Shown here piece by piece: positions 31,708-40,633 of a DNA stretch of 64,000 bases (position 1 is its first letter; every line of letters starts with the position of its first letter). The notes beneath the pieces are model-generated. The model searched no databases, was not told where the DNA came from, and saw only the letters and a program-made list of their open reading frames with translations. The DNA comes from Denitrobacterium detoxificans (GTDB lineage: Bacteria; Actinomycetota; Coriobacteriia; Coriobacteriales; Eggerthellaceae). The translations under genes and the position numbers were made by a program. The stretch covers positions 1,038,001-1,102,000 of the forward strand of contig NZ_CP011402.1 in assembly GCF_001643775.1 (NCBI RefSeq). Direction: 5' to 3'.

Positions 31708-33861
31708 ATGCCCAAAGTATCCATTCTCATCCCCGTCTACAACGCGATTCCCTATCTGAGGCAGTGCCTTGATAGCATCAAAGCGCAGACGCTTCAGGAT
31801 ATCGAGGTGCTTTGCATCAACGACGGCAGCAAGGATGATTCCCTTGCGGTTATGAACGAGTACGCTGCGGCTGATAGCCGCTTCAAGGTGCTCGACAAGC
31901 CCAATGGCGGCTATGGTCATTCGCTCAACTATGGCCTCGATCACGCTACGGGCGAATTCATCGGCATCGTTGAGCCCGACGACTTCATCGACGAGCATAT
32001 GTACGAAGACCTTCTGTCGTACCAGGATTTTGGTGGCAAGCCCGCCGATATCGTCAAGGGTTCGTACGTGCAGTTCTACGATGGCCGCAATGGCTATGGC
32101 GATGCGGTAACCACCTCTGCGCTTACCGAGTTCATGCCCAAGGTTCCCACCGCGCTTACCATCGATGATCATCCGGGTCTGTCTTCGTCGCATCCTTGCA
32201 TCTGGACGGCCATCTATCGTCGTTCCTTCCTGGAATCCGAGGGCATTCGATTCATGGAGCCCAATGGCGCCGGTTGGGCCGATAACCCGTTTATGCAAGA
32301 AACCCTGGTTGCAGCCAAGCGCATCGTTTGGGTTCCCAAGAACTACTATTACTATCGTCAGACGAACATGAGCTCTTCGAGCTTCCTGAAGGACTTTCAC
32401 ATTCCGTTCGACCGTACGCGTGAGATGCGCGAGGTGCTTCGTCGTCGCAATGCCTCTGCGAAGATCTGGGAAGCTCTGTACGTGCGCGAATTCAGCTACA
32501 TCAACTTCGTGCTGGGGGAGTGCGGCTTTTCCGAGACCGACCCCGAAGTGCATGCCCTCGTTCTCGAGATGCTCGAGGATATGGACAAGGACCTCGTTCT
32601 TTCCAGTAAGTGCTTCGCCGCAAGCGATATCGACTTCTACAACTCGTTCCTGGCGGCTGCGCACGCGCAGGACAACGCTGAACCGGAAGCTTCCGAAGAA
32701 CAGCCCGTTGTTTCCTTCCTGGTTCCCGTGCTCGACAATCGCCGCACCATGGCCGAGTGCCTTTCTTCGCTCAATGCGCTCGAAGTTGAGCACGAGGTGA
32801 TCTGCGTTGATTGCGGCTCTCACGATTCCAGCCCCATGATTTGCAAGCGCGTGTGCAATACGCACGCAAATGTGCGCATGCTCGATGGTGCGTTTGAATC
32901 GGTGCCGCAGGGCCTCAATGCCGCATTGAAGGCATCCAAGGGGCGTTACAGTATGGTCATCGACCCGTCCATGAGCGTTGATGCCCGCCTCTCTTCCTTT
33001 ATCGAGTTGGTGGCCGAGGGATCGTCCGACATCGCGCTGCTCGACAACGATATGCGCTATGTCGTGGACGCACTGCGTGCGGCCAATGCGCTTGATGCTG
33101 TTACCGTTCAGACCGAGGAATTCGTTGCAGCTATGCTTCCGGCGGGCGCCGAATCCATTTCCGGTTTTGCCTTCGACGTGGCGCATGCAAACGAATATGC
33201 TCGCATCTATCGCAATGACTTCATTCGCGAACAGGGCCTTTCCTTTGATTCTTGCGACGTCATGGGCGATGCGTCGTTTGGCATGCGTGCAACCATTGCT
33301 GCCGCGTCCATTGCCTACGGCGCCTTCAACTGCATGTCGAACGCCGACCGCTTCATCGAGTGGCCGCTGTTCTACCTCGAGCTCGACGAGCAGCATCAGC
33401 TTCGCAGCGAGCGCAGCGCATCGCGTCGTCGCGTTACGCCTTCCATCTTGAAGGGCATTGAAGCGGTGGGCGACGAGCGCTATGCCGTTTCGCTTTCCAA
33501 CGTGCTGGCTAGCGCGTTCGCGTGGGATATCGTGCATACCGAGAACCTGGAAGAACTTCACGCTTGCATCGACGAGGAGCTTCCCGCCGTGCGCGCGTGC
33601 CTGGAGCGCCTGGGTAACGAGTATTGCTGGCATAGGCCTCGCGATCACCGCGTGTACGAGCTCTTGGCAAAGGGTGGCGTCGAGGAGTTCCTGGAAGATC
33701 GCATGCTGTACAAGGATTACGTGCTGCGTCTCGACGAGCAGGCTCTTGCCGACATGAAGGATTCTCCCACCATGCGTTTGGGTACGAAGCTCGCGCATGC
33801 TGGTCGTATCGTTATGCCTCGCAAGGCTATCGCTGCTGTAAAGAACGCGTTCCGCAAGTAG
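31708..33861 (+). CDS. Large glycosyltransferase with two family 2 domains
   Basis: 717 residues from ATG 31708, with GGAGG at 31698-31702. Domain one (residues 1 to about 230) is a standard GT2: VSILIPVYNAIPYLRQCLDS, CINDGSKDDS, VEPDDFID. Domain two (about 335-560) starts VVSFLVPVLDNRRTMAECLS and VDCGSHDSS but has VIDPSM where a DxD would be expected, so it may be weak or inactive. The rest is helical. It is the first of two tandem large transferases (next start three bases after its stop) that probably build a rhamnose-containing surface polysaccharide. Sugar and linkage are unknown. Confidence 0.85.
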   Translation: MPKVSILIPVYNAIPYLRQCLDSIKAQTLQDIEVLCINDGSKDDSLAVMNEYAAADSRFKVLDKPNGGYGHSLNYGLDHATGEFIGIVEPDDFIDEHMYEDLLSYQDFGGKPADIVKGSYVQFYDGRNGYGDAVTTSALTEFMPKVPTALTIDDHPGLSSSHPCIWTAIYRRSFLESEGIRFMEPNGAGWADNPFMQETLVAAKRIVWVPKNYYYYRQTNMSSSSFLKDFHIPFDRTREMREVLRRRNASAKIWEALYVREFSYINFVLGECGFSETDPEVHALVLEMLEDMDKDLVLSSKCFAASDIDFYNSFLAAAHAQDNAEPEASEEQPVVSFLVPVLDNRRTMAECLSSLNALEVEHEVICVDCGSHDSSPMICKRVCNTHANVRMLDGAFESVPQGLNAALKASKGRYSMVIDPSMSVDARLSSFIELVAEGSSDIALLDNDMRYVVDALRAANALDAVTVQTEEFVAAMLPAGAESISGFAFDVAHANEYARIYRNDFIREQGLSFDSCDVMGDASFGMRATIAAASIAYGAFNCMSNADRFIEWPLFYLELDEQHQLRSERSASRRRVTPSILKGIEAVGDERYAVSLSNVLASAFAWDIVHTENLEELHACIDEELPAVRACLERLGNEYCWHRPRDHRVYELLAKGGVEEFLEDRMLYKDYVLRLDEQALADMKDSPTMRLGTKLAHAGRIVMPRKAIAAVKNAFRK

Positions 33862-33863
33862 CC

Positions 33864-35909
33864 ATGTCCATTCTTTCTCGACTCTACAATCGACTTTTCG
33901 CGGGGGAGAGTTGGATTTCCGCGGCCGAGGTTCGCACGGGCGCTGGTACGCGCGTGATGGGCTGCAGGCCGCTCGAAGAGGGTACGTGGATGCTCGAATC
34001 TCGCGCCCTCGTGGCGCAGGATCGCATGGATGACCTGCAATTCCAGGTGGTCTTGGACGATGGCACCGTGCTCGATTCTGCATTGCGTGGTTCGCAGCGC
34101 ATTGCATCGCCGCGTGGCAACTCGAAGGTGGCCTGGTACGAGCTTTGCTACGTTACGCTTCTCTCGAAGGAAATGGGTAACGTAACCGTGCGCTTTCAGA
34201 GCGCGTCTTCGGGAGAGGCGCTCTGCGCGTGGACGATGTCTCAGCAGCGCTGGCAGCGCGAACTCACCGATGATTATTACGCCCTCGTGCGGAATCCCTT
34301 TGCGGATGGATCCTACGAGGAATGGCGTGAACGTCAGTGCGTAACGGACGATCAGCTCCAAAGGCAGCGCGAATCGCATTTTCCATACGAGCCCCTGGTG
34401 AGCTTGGTGAGCCCCCTGTATCGCACGCCTCCGGCGTTCCTGCGCGTCATGATTGATTCGGTGCGCGCGCAGAGCTACCAGAAGTGGGAGCTTGTGCTGG
34501 TGAACGCCAGCCCCGACGACGAGGCCCTTGCCGAGGTTCTTGCGTCGTACGATGACGAGCGCATCATCGTGGTCGACCATCCCGAAAATGATGGCATCGA
34601 CGGTAATACCAATTGCGGCATCGCCGCATCGCATGGTGACTACGTTGGCTTTCTCGATCACGATGATTTTATCGAGCCCGATTTGCTTTACGAGTACGTG
34701 GCGCGCATCAATGAAACGCAAGACGTCGACCTGCTCTATTGCGATGAGGATAGCTTCGAGGAGGGGAAGGGCTATACGCTTCCCTTGTTCAAGCCCGATC
34801 GCTCTCCCGATCTTTTGTATTCGAACAATTACGTTATTCACCTGCTCATGGTGAGCAGGTGGCTGCTTGATCGCACCGAGCGATCGGGTCCGCTCACGAA
34901 TGGCGCGCAGGATTACGACCTTACGCTCAAGGCGTTCGAAGTTGGCCGCAGCATCGTGCACGTACCGCGCGTGCTCTATCACTGGCGCATGCATTCTGGG
35001 TCCACCAATGGTGGCAACTCCGATGCGAAGCCGTATTGCAACGACGCAGGCGCCTACACCATCGAGCAGCATTTCAAGCGACGTGGCATCACGGCTGATG
35101 TCGTGGATACCGATTGCATCTTCGTGTATCAGCTGAAGATCCATTCCGATATCGCGACTTCGAGCGTTTCGGCAGTTTTCGATTCGGATGAAAGCCTTGA
35201 GTCTGGTTCATGGGATGCCGCCGTTGCAGATGGGTTGGCTACGGTTACGCCCTCGGAGTCTCTTGAATCCGAACGGGATATCCTTGCGTACCGCAATGAG
35301 TCGGCGCGCAAGGCGAGCTCCGAGTACGTGCTTTTCGCTGCTGGCGACGTTGCGCCCATTACCTCCGACGCGCTGAGCGTGCTGCTGCCGTATTTCGAGC
35401 GTTCGGAAGTGGGACTCATCTCTCCTCGCTTGCTTACGCCGCAGGATACGCTTTGCCAGAGCGGTATCGTCGTTCGCGCTGATGGGCAGCTTACCGAGCT
35501 GGGCATTGATTTGCCGGCATGGGATAGTGGCTACATTGGGCGTTTTCACCGTCCTGCGAATTATGCCGCCGTCGCTCCCGATTGCGTCATTATGCGTAGG
35601 AAGGACTTCCTGGAAGCGGGCGGTTACGACGAGAGCTATGGCTCGCTGCTGTACGCCCAGGTCGATCTTTGCCTCAGGCTTGCGCAGAAGGGGTTGCTCA
35701 CGCTCTACGTTCCGTTTGCGGAGCTTCGACATTCCCGTACGCGCTTCGAGGCGCTTTCGCCGCTGCATCCCAGCGTGCGTGACTTGCTTGCCCATGATGC
35801 CAAACGCCTTGCCGAAGCTTGGCCCGCCATCGTTTCATCACCCGATGGCTTCTATAACGCCAATCTCGACCAGAGCAGCTCGTACTATCTTCTTGACCAT
35901 ACGAAATAG
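33864..35909 (+). CDS. Glycosyltransferase with N-terminal beta-rich domain and degenerate second GT2 domain
   Basis: 681 residues. Residues 1 to about 140 look beta-rich and are not a transferase. A GT2 domain follows from about 175 to 400 (EPLVSLVSPLYRTPPAFLRV, LVNASPDDEAL, FLDHDDFIEPD, YHWRMHSGST). A second GT2-like region (about 435-660) lacks a DxD (FAAGDVAPIT) but keeps the later fold (DLCLRLAQKGL). The whole protein is clearly related to the 818-residue transferase at 40634, where both GT2 domains look intact. Probably translationally coupled to the gene before it. A terminator follows. Confidence 0.85.
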   Translation: MSILSRLYNRLFAGESWISAAEVRTGAGTRVMGCRPLEEGTWMLESRALVAQDRMDDLQFQVVLDDGTVLDSALRGSQRIASPRGNSKVAWYELCYVTLLSKEMGNVTVRFQSASSGEALCAWTMSQQRWQRELTDDYYALVRNPFADGSYEEWRERQCVTDDQLQRQRESHFPYEPLVSLVSPLYRTPPAFLRVMIDSVRAQSYQKWELVLVNASPDDEALAEVLASYDDERIIVVDHPENDGIDGNTNCGIAASHGDYVGFLDHDDFIEPDLLYEYVARINETQDVDLLYCDEDSFEEGKGYTLPLFKPDRSPDLLYSNNYVIHLLMVSRWLLDRTERSGPLTNGAQDYDLTLKAFEVGRSIVHVPRVLYHWRMHSGSTNGGNSDAKPYCNDAGAYTIEQHFKRRGITADVVDTDCIFVYQLKIHSDIATSSVSAVFDSDESLESGSWDAAVADGLATVTPSESLESERDILAYRNESARKASSEYVLFAAGDVAPITSDALSVLLPYFERSEVGLISPRLLTPQDTLCQSGIVVRADGQLTELGIDLPAWDSGYIGRFHRPANYAAVAPDCVIMRRKDFLEAGGYDESYGSLLYAQVDLCLRLAQKGLLTLYVPFAELRHSRTRFEALSPLHPSVRDLLAHDAKRLAEAWPAIVSSPDGFYNANLDQSSSYYLLDHTK

Positions 35910-35946
35910 CCCTTCCGGATAAATCCGAAAGGGCTATTGCCTTTTT
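35906..35946. terminator. Two-way terminator between converging glycan genes
   Basis: Stem ATAGCCCTTCCGGAT / ATCCGAAAGGGCTAT (one mismatch) with a T-rich end on the plus strand. It separates the plus-strand transferase from the minus-strand ABC exporter genes. Confidence 0.8.
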
Positions 35947-35960
35947 ATATGGGACGGCTG

Positions 35961-36713
35961 CTATGCCTGGTGTTCCTGTTCCAGCCCGCGATATGCGGCG
36001 CATACCTCTTCTACGGTGCCAATCTTGCGCAGGTGACCCTTTTCGATCCAGACGGCCTTTTCGCAGACGCGTTCGACCTGGTCGATGCTGTGGGAAACAA
36101 ATAGCAGGGTAGTGTTGTGCTCGCGCACGAGCTCGTTGATCTTGCGTTCGCACTTTTCCTGGAAGAGGAAGTCGCCTACGGAAAGCGCTTCGTCAACGAC
36201 CAGGATGTCGGGGATGGTAGCCGTTGCCACGGCGAAGGCCACGCGTGCGACCATACCCGAAGAGTAGTTCTTCATGGGCATGTCCAAGAACTCGCGAACT
36301 TCGGCAAAGTCTACGATTTCGTCGAAGTGGGTGTCGATGTACTTGCGGCTGTAACCCAGCAGTGCGCCGTTGAGATAGATGTTCTCGCGTGCCGTGAGTT
36401 CCATGTCGAAGCCTGCGCCTAGCTCGATGAGCGGGGCGATGGACCCATTTACCGTAACGGATCCCTTTGACGGCTCGAGCACGCCGGCGATGATCTTCAG
36501 CAGGGTAGACTTACCCGAACCGTTCGTGCCAACGATGCCATATACGTCACCTTGCTCGACGGTGAAGTCGATGTCTTCCAGAGCCTTGAACTCCTTGAAG
36601 AACAGTTCGCGTTTGGCGAGCTTGATGAAGTATTCCTTTAGGCTGTTGAGCTGCTCGCTGGCGATGTTGAACACCATCGAGACATGGTCTATGCGGATAG
36701 CTGGTTCGCTCAT
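35961..36713 (-). CDS. ABC exporter ATPase for polysaccharide (Wzt/TagH type)
   Basis: 250 residues from ATG 36713, just after the permease stop. It has MSEPAIRIDHVSMVF at the start, Walker A GTNGSGKSTLLK, the long Q-loop helix of polysaccharide exporters (LIELGAGFDMELTARENIYL), signature YSSGMVARVAF and Walker B DILVVDEALSVGD. It powers export of lipid-linked glycan through the partner permease. The chain ends soon after the nucleotide-binding domain, so it lacks the C-terminal glycan-binding domain seen in some Wzt proteins. Such short forms usually export unmodified chains. Confidence 0.92.
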   Translation of the reverse strand: MSEPAIRIDHVSMVFNIASEQLNSLKEYFIKLAKRELFFKEFKALEDIDFTVEQGDVYGIVGTNGSGKSTLLKIIAGVLEPSKGSVTVNGSIAPLIELGAGFDMELTARENIYLNGALLGYSRKYIDTHFDEIVDFAEVREFLDMPMKNYSSGMVARVAFAVATATIPDILVVDEALSVGDFLFQEKCERKINELVREHNTTLLFVSHSIDQVERVCEKAVWIEKGHLRKIGTVEEVCAAYRGLEQEHQA

Positions 36714-36721
36714 ATTCCGTC

Positions 36722-37519
36722 CTAGATATAGAGAATGAACTTGTGCTCGGTCTTGCGGAAGACGATGAATCCCACCACGAAGGTCACGAGCGCCATGCCG
36801 AAGCAGATGAGGATTTCCTGAATCGAGGGGCAGGTGTTCCACATCATGATGTCGCGGAAGAACGTGAGGTAGTGGTACATGGGGTTGAACTGCATGATGG
36901 CCATCATCCAATCGGCCAGCATGTCCACGGGATAGAAGATGGGCGTGGCGTACGTCCATGCGGTAAGCAGAACGCCCCATAGGTGCATGACGTCACGGAA
37001 GAATACCGAGAGCGCCGAGATGAGCAGGCTTAGGCCGAACGAGAACATGGTGATGAAGATGATCAGCAGCGGCAGGCCCCAGATGGCATGCACGCTGGGG
37101 AGCACCTGGAAGTAAGCCATGACCAGCGCGGCCGCAATCATCGAGATAGCCGTGTTCAGAAGCTCGAACATGACCTTTTCCATTGGGAAGATCATCTTCT
37201 CGATGCGAATCTTCTTGATGAGCGATTGCGCATCGATAATGGAGCTCATGGCCGAATTGGTGGATCGATTCATGAAGTCGAACATGATCTGACCCAAGAT
37301 AAGGTACAGCGGGAAGTTCTCGATGTTGAATCGGAACATGTAGCTGAATACGGCGGCGAGCACGATCATCATGAGGAGCGGGTTCAACACGCTCCATACG
37401 ATGCCCAGGAAGCTGCGGCGGTACTTGAGCTTGAAGTCCTTGCTTACCAGCGATGCCAGCACGAATTTATTGTGCTGGAATTCCGTTACTCGTTTCTTTT
37501 CTATAGCTGCGTCTGCCAT
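36722..37519 (-). CDS. ABC-2 type polysaccharide export permease (Wzm/TagG type)
   Basis: 265 residues with six membrane segments in the ABC-2 pattern. The start (LASLVSKDFKLKYRRSFLGI and WSVLNPLLMM) is the conserved amphipathic entry of Wzm/TagG permeases. It forms the channel for lipid-linked polysaccharide with the ATPase encoded 8 bp downstream. AAAGGAAATGG precedes the ATG. The two-gene exporter runs opposite to the surrounding biosynthesis genes and is divergent from rfbA. Confidence 0.92.
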   Translation of the reverse strand: MADAAIEKKRVTEFQHNKFVLASLVSKDFKLKYRRSFLGIVWSVLNPLLMMIVLAAVFSYMFRFNIENFPLYLILGQIMFDFMNRSTNSAMSSIIDAQSLIKKIRIEKMIFPMEKVMFELLNTAISMIAAALVMAYFQVLPSVHAIWGLPLLIIFITMFSFGLSLLISALSVFFRDVMHLWGVLLTAWTYATPIFYPVDMLADWMMAIMQFNPMYHYLTFFRDIMMWNTCPSIQEILICFGMALVTFVVGFIVFRKTEHKFILYI

Positions 37520-37738
37520 TCCATTTCCTTTGAGTTGTCCAGTCGCAAGCGTTTATTATCGCGATAATGGCGATGCGTATCAATTGCACGCGCGCGAATA
37601 CATGGAATTCCGTTACTTGCGCGTAGCCTGTCCGACGTGCCGATTTATGGTAATAGTCGTTGCGTTTCCTGCAAGCATGCGCGCAGGGCGTAGAATGTTT
37701 CGCATATATGTGACATGTACATGTTTAAAGGAGCGCAC

Positions 37739-38626
37739 ATGAAGGGCATCATTCTTGCGGGTGGTAGCGGTACTCGTCTGTATCCGCTAACCACGGTAAC
37801 CAGCAAGCAGCTTCTTCCCATTTACGACAAGCCCATGGTGTTCTACCCGCTTTCCACGCTTATGCTCGCGGGCATCAAGGACATTCTCATCATTTCCACT
37901 CCGGTTGACCTGCCTCGCTTCCGCGACCTGCTGGGCGATGGCAGCCAGTATGGCATCTCGCTTTCTTACGCAGAGCAGCCTTCGCCCGACGGCCTTGCCC
38001 AGGCATTCATTATCGGCGAGGAGTTCATCGATGGCGAAAGCTGTGCACTCGTACTGGGCGACAACATCTTCTACGGCAATGGTCTTTCTCGTCATCTGAA
38101 GGCCGCCGTCGACGCCGCCGAGAACAATGGCGGTGCCACGGTATTCGGTTATTACGTCGACGACCCCGAGCGCTTCGGCGTCGTGGAGTTCGACGAAGAC
38201 GGCCATGCCATTTCCATCGAGGAAAAGCCCGCTAACCCCAAGAGCAACTATGCCGTTACCGGGTTGTACTTCTATGACAAGCGCGTGTGCGATTTCGCCC
38301 GCAAGGTGAAGCCCTCCGCGCGCGGCGAGCTCGAAATCACCAGCCTGAACGAGATGTACCTGAACGATGGCAGCCTTGATGTCGTCACGCTGGGCCGTGG
38401 CTACGCGTGGCTCGACACGGGTACCGTCGAATCGCTCTTCGAGGCTTCCGAATTCGTTCGCTCGGTTGAGCGCAGCCAGTCCATGCCCGTTTCCGTTCCC
38501 GAGGAAATCGCCTTCGAGAACGGTTGGATTTCGCGCGAAACGCTGCTTGCGGCCGCGAAGACGTATGGCAAGAGCCCGTATGGCCAGCACCTTCAGAAGG
38601 TTGCCGACGGCCGCATTATGGATTAG
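37739..38626 (+). CDS. rfbA: Glucose-1-phosphate thymidylyltransferase
   Basis: 295 residues from ATG 37739, with AAAGGAG upstream. It makes dTDP-glucose from glucose-1-phosphate and dTTP, the first step to dTDP-rhamnose. [46 protein letters not shown] and [13 protein letters not shown] are family marks. First of the set rfbA-rfbD-rfbB, with one large transferase before rfbC. Confidence 0.97.
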   Translation: MKGIILAGGSGTRLYPLTTVTSKQLLPIYDKPMVFYPLSTLMLAGIKDILIISTPVDLPRFRDLLGDGSQYGISLSYAEQPSPDGLAQAFIIGEEFIDGESCALVLGDNIFYGNGLSRHLKAAVDAAENNGGATVFGYYVDDPERFGVVEFDEDGHAISIEEKPANPKSNYAVTGLYFYDKRVCDFARKVKPSARGELEITSLNEMYLNDGSLDVVTLGRGYAWLDTGTVESLFEASEFVRSVERSQSMPVSVPEEIAFENGWISRETLLAAAKTYGKSPYGQHLQKVADGRIMD

Positions 38627-38634
38627 GTGATTGA

Positions 38635-39516
38635 ATGCGCATTCTTATTACTGGTGCTGCCGGTCAGCTCGGTCGTGAGCTTTCGGGCATGCTTGCCTCG
38701 GGGCAGGCGGAAATCGGCCCCATTCCCGCTAGCTATGCGGGTGCGGAAGTCGTCTGCGCCGATGCTGGCGAACTCGATATTACCGACGCCGCTGCCGTCG
38801 ATGCTTTCCTGGCAAGCGGCTTCGACGTCGTCTTCAATTGCGCGGCCTATACGAACGTCGATGGTTGCGAAGCTCACGAGAGCGATGCCTTTGCCGTGAA
38901 TGCCACGGGTCCCGCGAACCTTGCGCGTGCCTGCGAGCAGACGGGCGCGAAGCTCGTGCACGTTTCCACCGACTACGTGTTCCCGGGCAACCAGCCCGAG
39001 CCGCGTGTCGAATCCGATGAAGTGGCTCCTCTTTCCGCGTATGGCCGTACCAAGCTGGCGGGGGAGCAGGCGGTTGCTCAAGCGTGTCCTCGTCACTTCA
39101 TCGTACGCACGGCTTGGCTCTATGGCCACGAGGGCAAGAACTTCGTGAAGACGATGATGCGCCTGGGCAATTCGCTTGACACGGTTACCGTGGTCGATGA
39201 TCAGCTTGGCTGCCCCACGAACGCCAACGACGTCGCGTACCAGATGCTGCGCATTGCAGAAACGGAAAACTACGGCATTTACCACTGCGTGAACAAGGGC
39301 ACCTGTTCGTGGGCCGATTTCGCGCAGGCCATCATGCAGGAAGCCGGGCTCAATTGCGTAGTCGCGCGCTGCACCTCGCAGGAATATAAGGAAGCGCACC
39401 CCGAAAGCGCGTCGCGTCCCGCCTATTCGTCGCTCGTGAACGGCCATCTGGCTGCGACGATAGGAGACACCATGCGTCCGTGGCACGATGCGCTTCGTAG
39501 CTATATGGGCAAATAG
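38635..39516 (+). CDS. rfbD: dTDP-4-dehydrorhamnose reductase
   Basis: 293 residues, 8 bp after rfbA. Final NADPH-dependent step to dTDP-L-rhamnose. N-terminal ITGAAGQLGREL, VFNCAAYTNVDGCE, HVSTDYVFPGN and the active-site YGRTKLAGEQ match RmlD. In many species RmlC precedes RmlD or is fused to it; here rfbC is about 4.4 kb downstream. Confidence 0.95.
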   Translation: MRILITGAAGQLGRELSGMLASGQAEIGPIPASYAGAEVVCADAGELDITDAAAVDAFLASGFDVVFNCAAYTNVDGCEAHESDAFAVNATGPANLARACEQTGAKLVHVSTDYVFPGNQPEPRVESDEVAPLSAYGRTKLAGEQAVAQACPRHFIVRTAWLYGHEGKNFVKTMMRLGNSLDTVTVVDDQLGCPTNANDVAYQMLRIAETENYGIYHCVNKGTCSWADFAQAIMQEAGLNCVVARCTSQEYKEAHPESASRPAYSSLVNGHLAATIGDTMRPWHDALRSYMGK

Positions 39517-39550
39517 ATTTCGCTTTGCGAACGTAACTATAAGGAGTTTC

Positions 39551-40633
39551 ATGAAAACGTATTTGGTAACTGGTGGCGCTGGCTTCATCGGCAGCAACTT
39601 CGTGCTCTACATGCTCAAGAAGTACCAGGATATTCGCATCGTGAACGTTGACGTGCTCACGTATGCGGGCAACCTCGAGAACCTGAAGGACATCGAGGGC
39701 GACGAGCGTCACATCTTCAGCCAGACCGATATTCGCGATAAGGATGCCATCACGCGCCTGTTTGCTGAATACGATCCCGATTACGTGGTGAACTTCGCCG
39801 CGGAAAGCCACGTGGACCGCTCCATTGCAAACCCCGAGGTGTTCGCCGACACCAACGTCATGGGTACGGTAACGCTGCTCAATGCTGCTCGTGCGGCGTG
39901 GCAGCAAGAAGATGGCTCGTGGACCCCGGGCAAGAAGTACCTGCAGGTTTCCACCGACGAGGTGTACGGTACGCTTTCCCTCGACAAGCTTGATGAGTTT
40001 TTCCGCGAGGACACGCCGCTTTCCCCGCATTCGCCGTATTCGGCAAGCAAGGCCGCGGCCGACATGTTTGTTTCCGCCTATGGCGATACGTATGGCATGC
40101 CCATCAACATCACGCGTTGCTCGAACAATTATGGCCCGTATCAGTTCCCGGAAAAGCTCATTCCGCTCATGATCAACAATGCGCTTGCCCATAAGGAACT
40201 GCCGGTGTACGGCGATGGCCTGAACGTGCGCGATTGGCTGTACGTGGAAGACCACTGCAAGGCCATCGACATGGTTCTGGCGAAGGGCAAGCTTGGCGAA
40301 GTCTACAACGTGGGTGGCCACAACGAGCGCGCCAACATGTTCATCGTGAAGACCATCATCGCGGAAGCCTCCAAGGCCGTGAATGACCCTGCCATCACCG
40401 AGGACCTCATCCGTCACGTCACCGATCGTGCTGGCCACGACAGGCGCTATGGTATTGCCCCCGACAAGATCAAGGCCGATCTGGGCTGGTACCCCGAGAC
40501 GAAGTTCGAAGATGGCATTGTCCGCACCATCGAGTGGTACCTGCAGCACAAGGAATGGATGGAGCACGTAACGAGCGGTGCATATCGCGCATACTACGAC
40601 ACCATGTATTCTGCCAAGGAGGTTCTGGACTAG
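39551..40633 (+). CDS. rfbB: dTDP-glucose 4,6-dehydratase
   Basis: 360 residues from ATG 39551, with AAGGAG upstream. It oxidises and dehydrates dTDP-glucose to the 4-keto-6-deoxy sugar. It has VTGGAGFIGSNFVLYML, FAAESHVDRSI, QVSTDEVYG, the YSASKAAAD catalytic motif and RCSNNYGPYQFPEKLIP. It is normal in length and complete. Its stop is directly followed by the ATG of the next transferase. Confidence 0.96.
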   Translation: MKTYLVTGGAGFIGSNFVLYMLKKYQDIRIVNVDVLTYAGNLENLKDIEGDERHIFSQTDIRDKDAITRLFAEYDPDYVVNFAAESHVDRSIANPEVFADTNVMGTVTLLNAARAAWQQEDGSWTPGKKYLQVSTDEVYGTLSLDKLDEFFREDTPLSPHSPYSASKAAADMFVSAYGDTYGMPINITRCSNNYGPYQFPEKLIPLMINNALAHKELPVYGDGLNVRDWLYVEDHCKAIDMVLAKGKLGEVYNVGGHNERANMFIVKTIIAEASKAVNDPAITEDLIRHVTDRAGHDRRYGIAPDKIKADLGWYPETKFEDGIVRTIEWYLQHKEWMEHVTSGAYRAYYDTMYSAKEVLD